Origin: JBMNMS01 sp050953445
Lineage (GTDB): Bacteria; Bacillota; Clostridia; Peptostreptococcales; Anaerovoracaceae
Direction: 5' to 3'
NCBI GenBank assembly: GCA_050953445.1
Contig: JBMNMS010000001.1
Span: forward strand, 434,001 to 498,000
Length of the DNA: 64,000 nucleotides
In this document: piece after piece, positions 16,527 through 24,969 of the stretch
Layout: every line of letters starts with the position of its first letter
How positions within the stretch are numbered: position 1 is the stretch's first letter
Notes under the pieces: generated by a model
What the model was told of the DNA's origin: nothing
Databases searched by the model: none
What the model saw: the letters and a program-made list of their open reading frames with translations, nothing else
Translations under genes and position numbers: made by a program

Positions 16527-18365
16527 TTACTTTTCTACAATTAAATTATGCAAATGTTTCTTAAGGTTTTCAGCAACAGGTCTATTCATTCCCTGTACCC
16601 GGGATAATTCTTCTACTTCAGCCCCCGCTATTGCTTCAATGCTGCCAAAGTGATTCAGTAATGCATTTCGTCGTTTTTCCCCTATGCCATCCACGTCGTC
16701 TAAAATGGATCCTTTCATTTTTTTTGTCCTAAGTCCCCTATGATATTCAATGGCATATCTGTGAACCGTCTCCTGGATCAAACCAATATAGTGATATAGA
16801 AACGGGTATTTTTTAATATTAAATTCCTCATGGCCGAATACAATCCCTCTGGTCCTATGTCTATCATCTTTTACCATTCCCAATACCGGAATGTCTGACT
16901 TTAATGCATAAAGAACCTTTTCAACCCCCTTTACCTGATTCTTCCCTCCGTCTACTAATATTAGGTTTGGAAGATGATCAAACCCTGAATCACCGGATAA
17001 GCCCCGCTTCATTCGTCTATATATTACCTCCTGCAGGCTCCCCACATCATCAGCACCTTCTACAGTACTTATTTTAAATCGCCTATAGGATTTGGGTACC
17101 GGTCTTCCATCTTCAAAAACCACCATTGCCCCTACCGAATTCATTCCACCGGTATTTGATATATCATAGGCTTCAATGCGAAGGCCTTCCGCAGGAAGTT
17201 CCCTTCCAGTTATATGGCATAAGATGCTGGTTATCCTTTCAGATTTCTCTTTTTGATTTCTGGCCTTCTCCCTAAAGTATTCTTCCATCTGACGGGCATC
17301 TTTCTTAGCCAGTTCAATAAGCGCATGCTTCTCCCCTCTTTTAGGATTGTTTATTTTAACGCTCCCCCCCCTTAAATTCGAAAGCCATCTTTCCAAAAGC
17401 TCCTTATCCGATAAATCCATTTCCACTAAGATCTCTTTGGGTATCACAGCTGAGTCAGAATAATACTGTTCTAAAAAAGCAGTTGTCATTTCCTCACGGC
17501 TTCCCGGTAAATCCGTTGGCAAGGGGAAACTCTCCCTGCCGGATAATTTCCCATCCCGGACAAAAAATACCACACCAAAATTGTCTTGGCCGGCAATTGT
17601 AAGCAATACATCCATATCCGCCACCTTTGACAGCGATACACTTTGCTTTTCCATAATTGCCTTTATCGCTCCAATCTGGTCCCTAAGTATGGCAGCTTCC
17701 TCAAATTCCAACCCGGCAGATTTCTCCTCCATTTTTTTTTCTAATTCCTTGAGAATCTCATCATCCCTACCGCTTAAAAACTCTGCAATCCTACCAACAT
17801 TATACATATATTCCCCTTTTTCAACCTCTCCTGTACAAATTCCCTTGCATCGATCAATATGAAAGTTAAGGCATGGTTTCGGGTTTACAGGAAAACTTTT
17901 GATACCACAGGCTTTCAATTTATAAATTGACGAGAACAGATCAATTATCTGATTTACCGCACTGACATCTGCATAAGGGCCGAAATATTTCCCACCATCC
18001 CTTATCACCTTTCTTGTTTTCACCAACCTGGGCCACTCTTCACCCATGGTGATTTTTATGTAGGGGAAAGTCTTATCATCCCTAAGGAGGATATTGTATT
18101 TGGGCATATGTTTTTTTATAAGGTTGCACTCCAATAAAAGGGCTTCCATCTCAGTGCCCGTAGTGATATATTCAAATTCCGCAATGTGGGATACCATTGC
18201 CCTGGTTTTAGGATCCAATCGACCGGATGATTGAAAGTATTGGCGTACACGATTTTTAAGAGACCTGGCCTTTCCTATATAAATAATCTGACCGGATCTA
18301 TCTTTATGCAAATACACCCCCGGGGTGTCCGGAATCTTTTTTAAATTTTCACGAATATCAAACAT
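16527..18365 (-). CDS. uvrC: Excinuclease ABC subunit C
   Basis: The 612-aa nucleotide excision repair nuclease incises damaged DNA on both sides of a lesion together with UvrB. Domains in order: GIY-YIG nuclease (GVYLHKDRSGQIIYIGKA, residues 17-34), the cysteine-rich region PCLNFHIDRCKGICTG, a UVR helix that binds UvrB (LEFEEAAILRDQIGAI), the RNase H-like nuclease (EAYDISNTGG near 395; LVDGGKNQ) and C-terminal helix-hairpin-helix motifs (LLNHFGSIEAIAGA). Length is normal. It stands alone. Confidence 0.98.
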   Translation of the reverse strand: MFDIRENLKKIPDTPGVYLHKDRSGQIIYIGKARSLKNRVRQYFQSSGRLDPKTRAMVSHIAEFEYITTGTEMEALLLECNLIKKHMPKYNILLRDDKTFPYIKITMGEEWPRLVKTRKVIRDGGKYFGPYADVSAVNQIIDLFSSIYKLKACGIKSFPVNPKPCLNFHIDRCKGICTGEVEKGEYMYNVGRIAEFLSGRDDEILKELEKKMEEKSAGLEFEEAAILRDQIGAIKAIMEKQSVSLSKVADMDVLLTIAGQDNFGVVFFVRDGKLSGRESFPLPTDLPGSREEMTTAFLEQYYSDSAVIPKEILVEMDLSDKELLERWLSNLRGGSVKINNPKRGEKHALIELAKKDARQMEEYFREKARNQKEKSERITSILCHITGRELPAEGLRIEAYDISNTGGMNSVGAMVVFEDGRPVPKSYRRFKISTVEGADDVGSLQEVIYRRMKRGLSGDSGFDHLPNLILVDGGKNQVKGVEKVLYALKSDIPVLGMVKDDRHRTRGIVFGHEEFNIKKYPFLYHYIGLIQETVHRYAIEYHRGLRTKKMKGSILDDVDGIGEKRRNALLNHFGSIEAIAGAEVEELSRVQGMNRPVAENLKKHLHNLIVEK

Positions 18366-18517
18366 ACCTTTACTCCTACTTTAAATTATACCCGAATTAC
18401 AACATGTAAAACAAGAATATGGTAAAGTGGTTTTTTGAAAATTTTGTTGTATCATATGCTATTATAGGATATAGTAATGCAGTTAAATAAAAGAGTATGG
18501 TTTAAAGGAGATTTTTT

Positions 18518-19363
18518 ATGAATAATGGATTTCTATCTCCAGCTGAAATTGCCTCATTCTGCTCGGATGTCAGTGTAAAAAAAATAGATCTTACTAAAGG
18601 ACGTGCTTGTATCCTGGCCATTTTAGCCGGGGCTTTTATAGGATTTGCCGCCTATGGCTCAAACATGGCAGCCCACAATCTCCTTGCTGAACCCGGCACC
18701 TTTGGCCTGGGTCGCTGCCTAGCAGGTGCTATTTTCGGTACCGGTTTAATGCTGGTGGTAGTGGCAGGCGGGGAACTTTTTACCGGCAACACATTGATAA
18801 TCGTTGGCGTTATAGAACGCAAAGTTCACATATCCAAAATGCTTATCAACTGGATGCTTATTTGGACGGGAAATCTGTTAGGATCCCTATTGATTGCATG
18901 GATGGTTGCCTCAACACCCCTTTTTAGCAGCAGTAACAACATCCTTGCAGCAGTAACTATTAAAGCAGCAGCGGGCAAAGTTGCTTTATCCTTTCCCTCG
19001 GCTTTTATTTTGGGAATACTATGCAATTGGCTTGTATGCCTTGCCGTTTGGATGTCATATGCTGCCCAGGATGTTGTAGGCAAGTTGCTATCCTGTTTTT
19101 TCCCCATTTGGCTTTTCATATGTTCCGGTTTTGAGCATAGTGTAGCGAATATGTGCTATATCCCCATGGGAATTTTAGCAAAGAAAAACATCCTATGGGC
19201 TCAGGCTGCCTTAGATCTTGGGGTCTCACAATCTCAGATGGATGCCCTGAACTGGATAAATATGTTTTACACCAACCTGCTACCCGTAACCCTTGGGAAC
19301 ATAGTCGGTGGTGCGTTCTTCGTTGGCACCCTGTACAGTTTCGCATATTTAAGAAAAAAATAA
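18518..19363 (+). CDS. Formate/nitrite transporter (FNT) family channel
   Basis: The 281-aa membrane protein has six to seven hydrophobic segments and FNT landmarks: LAGAFIGFAAYGSNMAAH, AGGELFTGNTLI and the second repeat LCNWLVCLAVWMSYAAQD with the NxxVCLA-type signature. FNT channels pass formate, nitrite, hydrosulfide or related monovalent acids. AAAGGAG lies before the ATG. It is not in an operon with the GRE genes, and its substrate cannot be chosen from sequence; formate export or uptake fits an anaerobe. Confidence 0.92.
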   Translation: MNNGFLSPAEIASFCSDVSVKKIDLTKGRACILAILAGAFIGFAAYGSNMAAHNLLAEPGTFGLGRCLAGAIFGTGLMLVVVAGGELFTGNTLIIVGVIERKVHISKMLINWMLIWTGNLLGSLLIAWMVASTPLFSSSNNILAAVTIKAAAGKVALSFPSAFILGILCNWLVCLAVWMSYAAQDVVGKLLSCFFPIWLFICSGFEHSVANMCYIPMGILAKKNILWAQAALDLGVSQSQMDALNWINMFYTNLLPVTLGNIVGGAFFVGTLYSFAYLRKK

Positions 19364-19385
19364 GGCAAATGGAATAATAACTACC

Positions 19386-19414
19386 AACCCCCATACCTTA
19401 TATATGGGGGGGTT
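19386..19414 (+). promoter_or_regulatory. G-rich hairpin enclosing the spoIID ribosome binding site
   Basis: AACCCCCATA (19386-19395) can pair with TATGGGGGGGTT (19403-19414). The only G-rich tract that could serve as ribosome binding site for the ATG at 19420 is inside the 3' arm. It may also end the FNT transcript, though a U-run is lacking. Confidence 0.5.
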
Positions 19415-19419
19415 ATAAT

Positions 19420-20532
19420 ATGCTCAAAATAAAAAGAATTGTAAAGAAGCGATTACCTCAGGGTTTTAGGGGACTCAGGAACTGCTTAAATGCGCCTATC
19501 ATCATCATTGGCGCCACTTTCCTGCTCCTTGTCTGCTTTCCCATGTTTACAGCACTCTTTTTAAGCACCACCTGCAATTCCCAATTCGGATTGGAATGGG
19601 GTGGAAAATGGGGACAGGATATCCTTGATAGAGACTCATCGGCTAAATCTAATATTGTTATCCCTCTCTGCGGTATGGAAGCTCCAAAGGTGAAGGTTTT
19701 ACAAAGATCAACAGGGAAAATCATGGTTTTGAGCCTGGAGGAATACACAGCAGGTGTGGTGGCAGGCGAAATGCCTTCTTCCTTTCCCTATGAAGCTCTA
19801 AAAGCCCAGGCTGTTGCGGCACGCACCTATGCTGTATCAAAAGTGATGCGAGGAGCAGCTACAGGCAATTCTATGGATCACCCCCATGCCCCTCTCTGCG
19901 ACGGTCCACATTGCCAGGTCTATAGAAGCCCTAAAGAACTTGAATCAATAAAATCCTCAAGGTGGATGGATACACAATGGCCCATAATAAAAAATGCGGT
20001 AAAGGATACCAGGGGACAGGTCATGTATTACAACGGTTCCCTTGTGGAGCAGCCCCTGTTTCATTCCGCAAGCGGGGGGCGAACAGAGAATTCAGAAGAT
20101 GTTTTCGTATCTGCCCTTCCCTATCTACGGGGTGTGGAAAGTCCATATGAAAGCAATGCCCCTTACAGCGGAGAATCCACAACCATACCTCTTCCCACAT
20201 TTGCGGAAAAGGTCAAAAGGGCTTATGGTTCCACATCGGTTAACCAATCCACCATCAAGGTGATTTCTCGCAGCAACGGCGGTCGTGTTGAAAAAATAAA
20301 GGTTGGCGATAAAATGGTCAGCGGTAGAGAAATCAGAGACTTGCTCGGCCTCCGTTCCGCCAACTTTACCATCTCCTTCAACAAAGGAAATCCGGTATTT
20401 ACCACATATGGATACGGCCACGGTGTGGGAATGAGCCAATGGGGTGCCCAAGGCATGGCTGAGGAAGGATATGATTATATCAGCATCCTTTGTCACTATT
20501 ACAGCGGCATCGATTTAAAGCGTTTAAACTGA
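19420..20532 (+). CDS. spoIID: Stage II sporulation protein D (SpoIID lytic transglycosylase)
   Basis: The 370-aa membrane-anchored peptidoglycan hydrolase works in engulfment of the forespore. After a basic N-terminus and one membrane helix (about residues 28-50) comes the SpoIID domain with VVAGEMPSSFPYEALKAQ, which includes the catalytic glutamate, AARTYA, HSASGGRTE and the C-terminal GYGHGVGMSQWGAQ. The long spacer with DHPHAPLCDGPHCQVY is usual in clostridial copies. Its stop is only 3 nt from the murA stop on the other strand. Confidence 0.96.
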   Translation: MLKIKRIVKKRLPQGFRGLRNCLNAPIIIIGATFLLLVCFPMFTALFLSTTCNSQFGLEWGGKWGQDILDRDSSAKSNIVIPLCGMEAPKVKVLQRSTGKIMVLSLEEYTAGVVAGEMPSSFPYEALKAQAVAARTYAVSKVMRGAATGNSMDHPHAPLCDGPHCQVYRSPKELESIKSSRWMDTQWPIIKNAVKDTRGQVMYYNGSLVEQPLFHSASGGRTENSEDVFVSALPYLRGVESPYESNAPYSGESTTIPLPTFAEKVKRAYGSTSVNQSTIKVISRSNGGRVEKIKVGDKMVSGREIRDLLGLRSANFTISFNKGNPVFTTYGYGHGVGMSQWGAQGMAEEGYDYISILCHYYSGIDLKRLN

Positions 20533-20535
20533 GTT

Positions 20536-21801
20536 TTAATCCTCTATCCTTCGAATTTTTGCCCCAAGGCGATTAAACTTTTCCACAAAATTCTCATATC
20601 CGCGTTCAATATGATAAATCTCTGCTAACTCAGTTTGACCTTCCGCTGCCAGACCTGCCAGAACCATGGCGGCACCTGCCCTCAGGTCGGTGGACAAAAC
20701 CTGTGCCCCTTGAAGCTTGCGTTCCCCGGGTATGACCGCACTCCTACCCTCTATTTTAATATCCGCTCCCATACGATTTAGCTCACCCACATGCATATAG
20801 CGATTTTCAAATATATTTTCAACGGTAAGACTGGGGCCGTCTGCTGTTGCTAACAGCGCCATAAATTGAGGCTGCATATCCGTAGGAAATCCGGGATAAG
20901 GCATGGTCTTAATATCTGTGGCAATAATGGGCCGTTCTCCCGCTTTAACCAAAAGCCCCTCATCGGTATCCTCAATTATAACCCCACATTCCATCAGCTT
21001 TGCAATAACAGGTTTTACATGATCCGGAACCACATTCTTCAGCAAAACCTGCCCCTTTGTAATGGCCGCCGCCACCATAAAGGTTCCTGTTTCAATGCGG
21101 TCGGGAATAACCCCATGCTTGACACCCCTTAAAGAATCCACACCTTCAATTCTGATTGTGTCGGTACCTGCACCCTTGATCTTGGCTCCCATCTTGTTTA
21201 AAAAATTGGCTAAATCAACAATTTCAGGCTCTTCCGCCGCATTTTCAATTACAGTCATTCCCCTGGCAAGAACCGCAGCCATCATTATATTTTCTGTGGC
21301 CCCAACGCTGGGGAAGTCCAAATAAACCTTTGCCCCCCGCAGGTAATCATTTACCACTGCTTCTACAAACCCATGCCCCATTTCTATCTCGGCTCCCATG
21401 GCATTAAATCCTTTTAGATGCAAAGCTATGGGCCTATCTCCAATAGCACATCCACCGGGAAGCGATATTCTTGCCCTGCCCGTCCTAGCAAGAAGTGGTC
21501 CCATTACTAATATAGATGCCCTCATTCGCTTTACCAATTCATATGGGGCCTCATGTTCCTTTATGCTCCCTACGCTGGTACATATTCTGTTATGTTCAAG
21601 ATCTTCCTTAATATCGGCTCCTATGCTTCTTAAGAGTCTGCACATCACATCCACATCCCTTAGGGCCGGAACCTCTAAAATCTCACATTCACCTTCGGTC
21701 AAAAGAGTGGCCGCCAAAATGGGCAACACTGCATTTTTTGCACCGCTGATTACCACCTCACCTTTTAAGGGTTCAGATTTTTCGATGATATATTTTGCCA
21801 C
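20536..21801 (-). CDS. murA: UDP-N-acetylglucosamine 1-carboxyvinyltransferase
   Basis: The 421-aa enzyme transfers enolpyruvate from PEP to UDP-GlcNAc, the first committed step of peptidoglycan synthesis and the fosfomycin target. It begins with SGAKNAVLPILAATLL (catalytic Lys/Asn) and contains the active-site cysteine in LPGGCAIGDRP, plus GFPTDMQPQFMAL and DLRAGAAMVLAGL. In Firmicutes two paralogues occur; pairing with spoIID and spmAB is common for clostridial copies. A promoter lies about 70 bp upstream. Confidence 0.98.
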   Translation of the reverse strand: MAKYIIEKSEPLKGEVVISGAKNAVLPILAATLLTEGECEILEVPALRDVDVMCRLLRSIGADIKEDLEHNRICTSVGSIKEHEAPYELVKRMRASILVMGPLLARTGRARISLPGGCAIGDRPIALHLKGFNAMGAEIEMGHGFVEAVVNDYLRGAKVYLDFPSVGATENIMMAAVLARGMTVIENAAEEPEIVDLANFLNKMGAKIKGAGTDTIRIEGVDSLRGVKHGVIPDRIETGTFMVAAAITKGQVLLKNVVPDHVKPVIAKLMECGVIIEDTDEGLLVKAGERPIIATDIKTMPYPGFPTDMQPQFMALLATADGPSLTVENIFENRYMHVGELNRMGADIKIEGRSAVIPGERKLQGAQVLSTDLRAGAAMVLAGLAAEGQTELAEIYHIERGYENFVEKFNRLGAKIRRIED

Positions 21802-21869
21802 GGTATTCCTCCATGATTCTATTATTTATATTTAATTCTATTGACATAGCATTCTATTACCAACTTCAT

Positions 21870-21897
21870 AGTATATCACTTTTTTGATTTTTGTCAA
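21870..21897 (-). promoter_or_regulatory. Sigma-A promoter of murA
   Basis: Read on the minus strand: -35 TTGACA (21897-21892), 16-bp spacer, -10 TATACT (21875-21870). The start codon is about 60 nt downstream of the expected transcription start. Confidence 0.75.
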
Positions 21898-21917
21898 AAA
21901 ACAAGGATATTCGAAAT

Positions 21918-21957
21918 GAAAAATCAGCATGACTTCAACTTGAAGCCATACTGATTC
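21918..21957 (-). terminator. Intrinsic terminator, probably of spmAB
   Basis: On the minus strand a 16-bp stem with two G-U pairs (AATCAG...CTGATT, inner CTTCA/TGAAG, 3-nt loop) is followed by TTTTTC. It lies 160 bp after the spmB stop. The stretch between it and spmB holds no other feature I can see. Confidence 0.7.
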
Positions 21958-22114
21958 TCAGGTGATTTAACAATCCCCTCAAGGCGCAAATCTACGCCCG
22001 TATGAGAAAAAAGGACTTCTTAAATATGCTAAAGGGGGACAAAACATATTTTCTCGCCTTTCCTCTCTTCGTTCATTATCTCCCCCCCTCTGAAAATATA
22101 TTCCTACTTAATTT

Positions 22115-22642
22115 TTACAGGTAATGACAAACCCAAACAGAACCTGCTATTCCTGCCCCATATCCGATAAGCCCAGCCCAAAGAGCGTGTCGCATTTTCT
22201 TTACTGCCGTTGCACCAAAATACACCGCAAGCACATAAAAAATAGTCTCGCAACTGCCGGCCATAACGGAAGCAACTCTACCTGCAAAGCTATCCGGCCC
22301 ATATTGATTCACTATATGCTCAACCACCACCAGGGATCCGCTTCCCGATACGGGTCGAAGCAATATCAGGGGAGTGATTTCCTTTGGGATATGCAAAAAC
22401 TCTAAAGCAGGCTTTAAAAAATTTTCCAGATATTTAAGTGCACCTGAGCTTACCAATGCCTCTATGCCTATAAAAATGGCAATGATAAAGGGGAGTATTT
22501 CAGCTGCTGTCCTTATTCCCTCCTTCGCACCCTCAATGAAGTGTTCGTAAACCGGTGCCCTTTTCCATATGCCGTGCAGGATTATTAAGGTAAAGATAGC
22601 CGGAATAAACCCTACCGATAGTGTGCTTAAAAAGGTAGTCAC
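22115..22642 (-). CDS. spmB: Spore maturation protein B
   Basis: The 175-aa multi-pass membrane protein has the nucleoside-recognition (Gate) domain: FIEGAKEGIRTAAEILPF, PLILLRPVSGSGSLVVVE and AGSCETIFYVLAVYFGA. SpmA and SpmB are needed for full dehydration of the spore core. Its start overlaps the spmA stop by 4 nt, so the two are coupled. Confidence 0.95.
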   Translation of the reverse strand: MTTFLSTLSVGFIPAIFTLIILHGIWKRAPVYEHFIEGAKEGIRTAAEILPFIIAIFIGIEALVSSGALKYLENFLKPALEFLHIPKEITPLILLRPVSGSGSLVVVEHIVNQYGPDSFAGRVASVMAGSCETIFYVLAVYFGATAVKKMRHALWAGLIGYGAGIAGSVWVCHYL

Positions 22643-23220
22643 GGCTGCTTATTCCTCCCCTCAAAGAATTTACATACTCCAACGGAAACCGCCATGGAAA
22701 AAAGCCCAGCTATAATTGAAGGAACGATAATATCTCCCGGATCAATGGAACCTGCATCACCCCTTATTTTAATTATGGTTATGGGAACTAGTTGAACCAT
22801 GGACATGTTTACCGCCAGAAACATACACATAGCATCGCTTGCTACATTGCTATGCCCATTTTCCTCATCAAGACGTACCATGGCCTTTATGGAAAATACT
22901 GTAGCGCTATTACCGGCGCCGAAAATGTTAGCCATAAAGCTCATAAGCATTGTTGCCAGCGTTTCCCTATCCTTCTCCTTAGGAAAAAGATACCTCATCA
23001 TCGGCCATGCCGCCTTTGAACATGTGTTCATAAGACCTGTATTCTTTGCAATATTCATAAGCCCTGACCACACAGCCATAATCCCTGCAAGACCTATTAC
23101 AAAACCCACTGCCTTGGTGCAGCTATTCATCAAACCATCCGTAAAAGCGGCTAATTGGCCGGTGATAGCGGCAAAGACTATGCCCGCAACCATCATAGCC
23201 GCCCAAATATAATTCATCAT
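22639..23220 (-). CDS. spmA: Spore maturation protein A
   Basis: The 193-aa membrane protein shares the Gate domain with SpmB: GLAGIMAVWSGLMNIAKNTG, ANIFGAGNSATVFSIKAM and VNMSMVQLVPITIIKIR. It forms an operon with spmB. AAGGGG lies before the ATG and a sigma-E-like promoter lies about 20-55 bp upstream, consistent with mother-cell expression. Confidence 0.95.
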   Translation of the reverse strand: MMNYIWAAMMVAGIVFAAITGQLAAFTDGLMNSCTKAVGFVIGLAGIMAVWSGLMNIAKNTGLMNTCSKAAWPMMRYLFPKEKDRETLATMLMSFMANIFGAGNSATVFSIKAMVRLDEENGHSNVASDAMCMFLAVNMSMVQLVPITIIKIRGDAGSIDPGDIIVPSIIAGLFSMAVSVGVCKFFEGRNKQP

Positions 23221-23248
23221 ACAAATTAAAACCCCTTACCTTATCCCA

Positions 23249-23276
23249 AATATATGCTCTACTTTTAAAAATATGT
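23249..23276 (-). promoter_or_regulatory. Sigma-E-like promoter of spmAB
   Basis: The minus strand reads ACATATT (23276-23270), a 13-bp spacer and CATATATT (23256-23249), close to the sporulation sigma-E consensus (KMATATT, 14 bp, CATACANT). No sigma-A promoter of equal quality is seen there. Confidence 0.5.
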
Positions 23277-23404
23277 TGAACTTTTCTACCATGTACCCCA
23301 TAATTAGGGTATGATGGGATTAGAGGAGTACGATTTGTTGATATATGAATAGAAATCGCCACGGAGTGCCGGTTAAACTTAATTAGATTTTGGAGGAACA
23401 TTAA

Positions 23405-23734
23405 ATGGATATAACTATAACCTTGGGAGAGGCGGGAATAATCCTGATAGGAGTAGGGGTGCTAATTCTTCTCTTTTATATAATAGCCCTTATCCGTAAC
23501 CTGATTCCCGCAGCAAAAAATTTAACTAAAATTCTGGAAGATGCCCAGGTTGTAAGCGGCATAGCATCAGAAACCGCTTTGGATGCGCAAAAAATTATTG
23601 AAGATGTAAAAAAATCAACCTCTAATATTTCAGATATAATAAAAGGCAATCAAAGCATAATAAGCGCGTTGACATCCATAATAAACGGGCTGGGATCCTT
23701 AAGAAATCTCATAATGAGCATGAAAAAAGATTGA
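23405..23734 (+). CDS. Small DUF948-like membrane-anchored protein
   Basis: The 109-aa protein has one N-terminal membrane helix (about residues 8-30) and then an amphipathic helical region with hydroxyl- and Ile/Leu-rich heptads (SETALDAQKIIEDVKKSTSN, IKGNQSIISAL), as in DUF948 proteins. TTGGAGGAA lies 8 nt before the ATG. Function unknown; it lies before abrB, whose promoter overlaps its stop codon. Confidence 0.7.
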   Translation: MDITITLGEAGIILIGVGVLILLFYIIALIRNLIPAAKNLTKILEDAQVVSGIASETALDAQKIIEDVKKSTSNISDIIKGNQSIISALTSIINGLGSLRNLIMSMKKD

Positions 23735-23759
23735 CTTTTTTCCCATTAAATGTTATTAT
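23731..23759 (+). promoter_or_regulatory. Sigma-A promoter of abrB
   Basis: -35 TTGACT (23731-23736) overlaps the stop of the preceding gene; 17-bp spacer; -10 TATTAT (23754-23759). The predicted leader before the abrB ATG is about 125 nt and contains a strong ribosome binding site for a short ORF. Confidence 0.65.
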
Positions 23760-23829
23760 TATCTGTACTAATTAAAATTCTGATTATAAGTTAATTTCAC
23801 TAAATGAAAGAAAGGAGGATGCAAGGATT

Positions 23830-23895
23830 ATGGTTTGCTTCAGGGGTAATCATCCTCATAGGTATAATCACGAAATTGCTTGCCGAAAAATATGA
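23830..23895 (+). CDS. Candidate 21-aa leader peptide coupled to abrB
   Basis: AAAGGAGG (23811-23818) is 11 nt upstream of an ATG at 23830. The ORF (MVCFRGNHPHRYNHEIACRK then one more residue) ends in ATATGA, where its TGA overlaps the abrB ATG by ATGA. The abrB start itself has no visible ribosome binding site, so translational coupling is plausible. A competing frame (ATG 23804 or 23819) would give a hydrophobic 35-40-aa peptide. Confidence 0.4.
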   Translation: MVCFRGNHPHRYNHEIACRKI

Positions 23896-24134
23896 AAGCT
23901 ACAGGAATTGTAAGGAAGGTAGATGAGTTAGGCCGTATTGTACTCCCCATAGAATTAAGGCGCACTCTCAACATAAATATAAAAGACCCTATTGAAATAT
24001 TTGTTGATGGTGATTTAATAGTACTAAAAAAGTACGAACCTGCCTGTATATTCTGCGGTAATGCTAAAGATGTAAAGCGCATTTTTGATAAGATGGTTTG
24101 CATAAATTGCGTTGAAGAAATCAAAAAAGATTAG
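23892..24134 (+). CDS. abrB: AbrB-family transition-state regulator
   Basis: The 80-aa protein has a SpoVT-AbrB swapped-hairpin DNA-binding domain (MKATGIVRKVDELGRIVLPI, residues 1-20, then ELRRTLNI) and a C-terminal four-cysteine module CIFCGNA...CINC that resembles a zinc knuckle and is common in clostridial AbrB. It is a global regulator of transition to stationary phase and sporulation. The ATG at 23892 starts the conserved domain exactly; the TTG 12 nt before it is less likely. A terminator follows. Confidence 0.93.
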   Translation: MKATGIVRKVDELGRIVLPIELRRTLNINIKDPIEIFVDGDLIVLKKYEPACIFCGNAKDVKRIFDKMVCINCVEEIKKD

Positions 24135-24180
24135 CTCACCTCATTTTAATGGAAATAACTGCGACCTTATCACAATATGT

Positions 24181-24213
24181 ACATCCCATCAAGCAATGGG
24201 ATGTCTTTTTATT
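24181..24213 (+). terminator. Intrinsic terminator of abrB
   Basis: ACATCCCAT (24181-24189) and ATGGGATGT (24196-24204) form a perfect 9-bp stem with a 6-nt loop, followed by CTTTTTATTT. Confidence 0.9.
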
Positions 24214-24229
24214 TACGAATAATAAGAAG

Positions 24230-24967
24230 CTAACCTTTTCTCTCATAAATATTGAGCAGCTCCTGCGTATAACCGCCCTTTCCATCATAAATATAAAGTG
24301 GATGATGAAACCTCAGCTCAATTCCACCACCCTTTACACACCTTATTAAAATTAGGTTGGGTTCCTCCCCCGGGTATGGCATCACAAGCTTAACCTCCTT
24401 TGGCTCCATTTGATATTCTCTGCACAGGCAGAATATTTCTACCAATCGCGTTGGGCGATGAATCATGAAAAACTCGCCGCGAGGTTTTAATAACAGTGAA
24501 GCGGTTTTTAAAAAGTCTCCCAAGGTTGCGGAGGATTCATGCCTGGCTATCATCCTGGCGGCATTGCAACTTTTAATTCCCCCTTCCCCTTTGGTGTAAG
24601 GCGGATTTGCTAAAACTGCATCAAATGCCTCTAAATCTGATTCTTTGTAAAAATTCTTCACATCCCCCAGTATAAAGTGAATCCTGTCCTCCAATCCATT
24701 GAGTTTTGCATTGCGGGTAGCCCTTTCCCAGGACTTTTCCTGGATCTCAACCCCCTTAATCTCGTGAGCACCGGTTTTGTGGCTAAGTATTAAAGGTATT
24801 ATCCCGGTACCCGTCCCTAAATCTATTGCCCTTGACCCATCTTTCAGCTTTGCGAAATCAGCAAGCAACACTGCATCCACACCATAACAAAACTCGCTTG
24901 GGTTCTGAATCAGTTTAAGATTACCAAAGCCTATGGAATCAATTCGTTCTCCATCGTGCAATACCAC
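24230..24967 (-). CDS. TrmN6/YabB-like SAM-dependent adenine methyltransferase
   Basis: The 245-aa class I methyltransferase has the SAM-binding motif IDLGTGTGIIPL (about residue 48) and the N6-adenine motif NPPY in VLANPPYTKGEGG. It matches TrmN6/YfiC-type enzymes that methylate A37 of tRNA-Val. It follows ricT by 2 nt, as yabB follows yaaT in Bacillus, supporting this call. The tRNA target is not proven here. Confidence 0.88.
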   Translation of the reverse strand: MVLHDGERIDSIGFGNLKLIQNPSEFCYGVDAVLLADFAKLKDGSRAIDLGTGTGIIPLILSHKTGAHEIKGVEIQEKSWERATRNAKLNGLEDRIHFILGDVKNFYKESDLEAFDAVLANPPYTKGEGGIKSCNAARMIARHESSATLGDFLKTASLLLKPRGEFFMIHRPTRLVEIFCLCREYQMEPKEVKLVMPYPGEEPNLILIRCVKGGGIELRFHHPLYIYDGKGGYTQELLNIYERKG

Positions 24968-24969
24968 CT

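Noticed and set aside
18518..19363. The FNT channel as a member of the GRE operon
   Set aside because: It is separated by the minus-strand DUF1292 and uvrC genes, and no -24/-12 promoter was seen before it.
23892..24213. A regulatory RNA after abrB
   Set aside because: The hairpin at 24181-24204 with its T-run is an ordinary intrinsic terminator.
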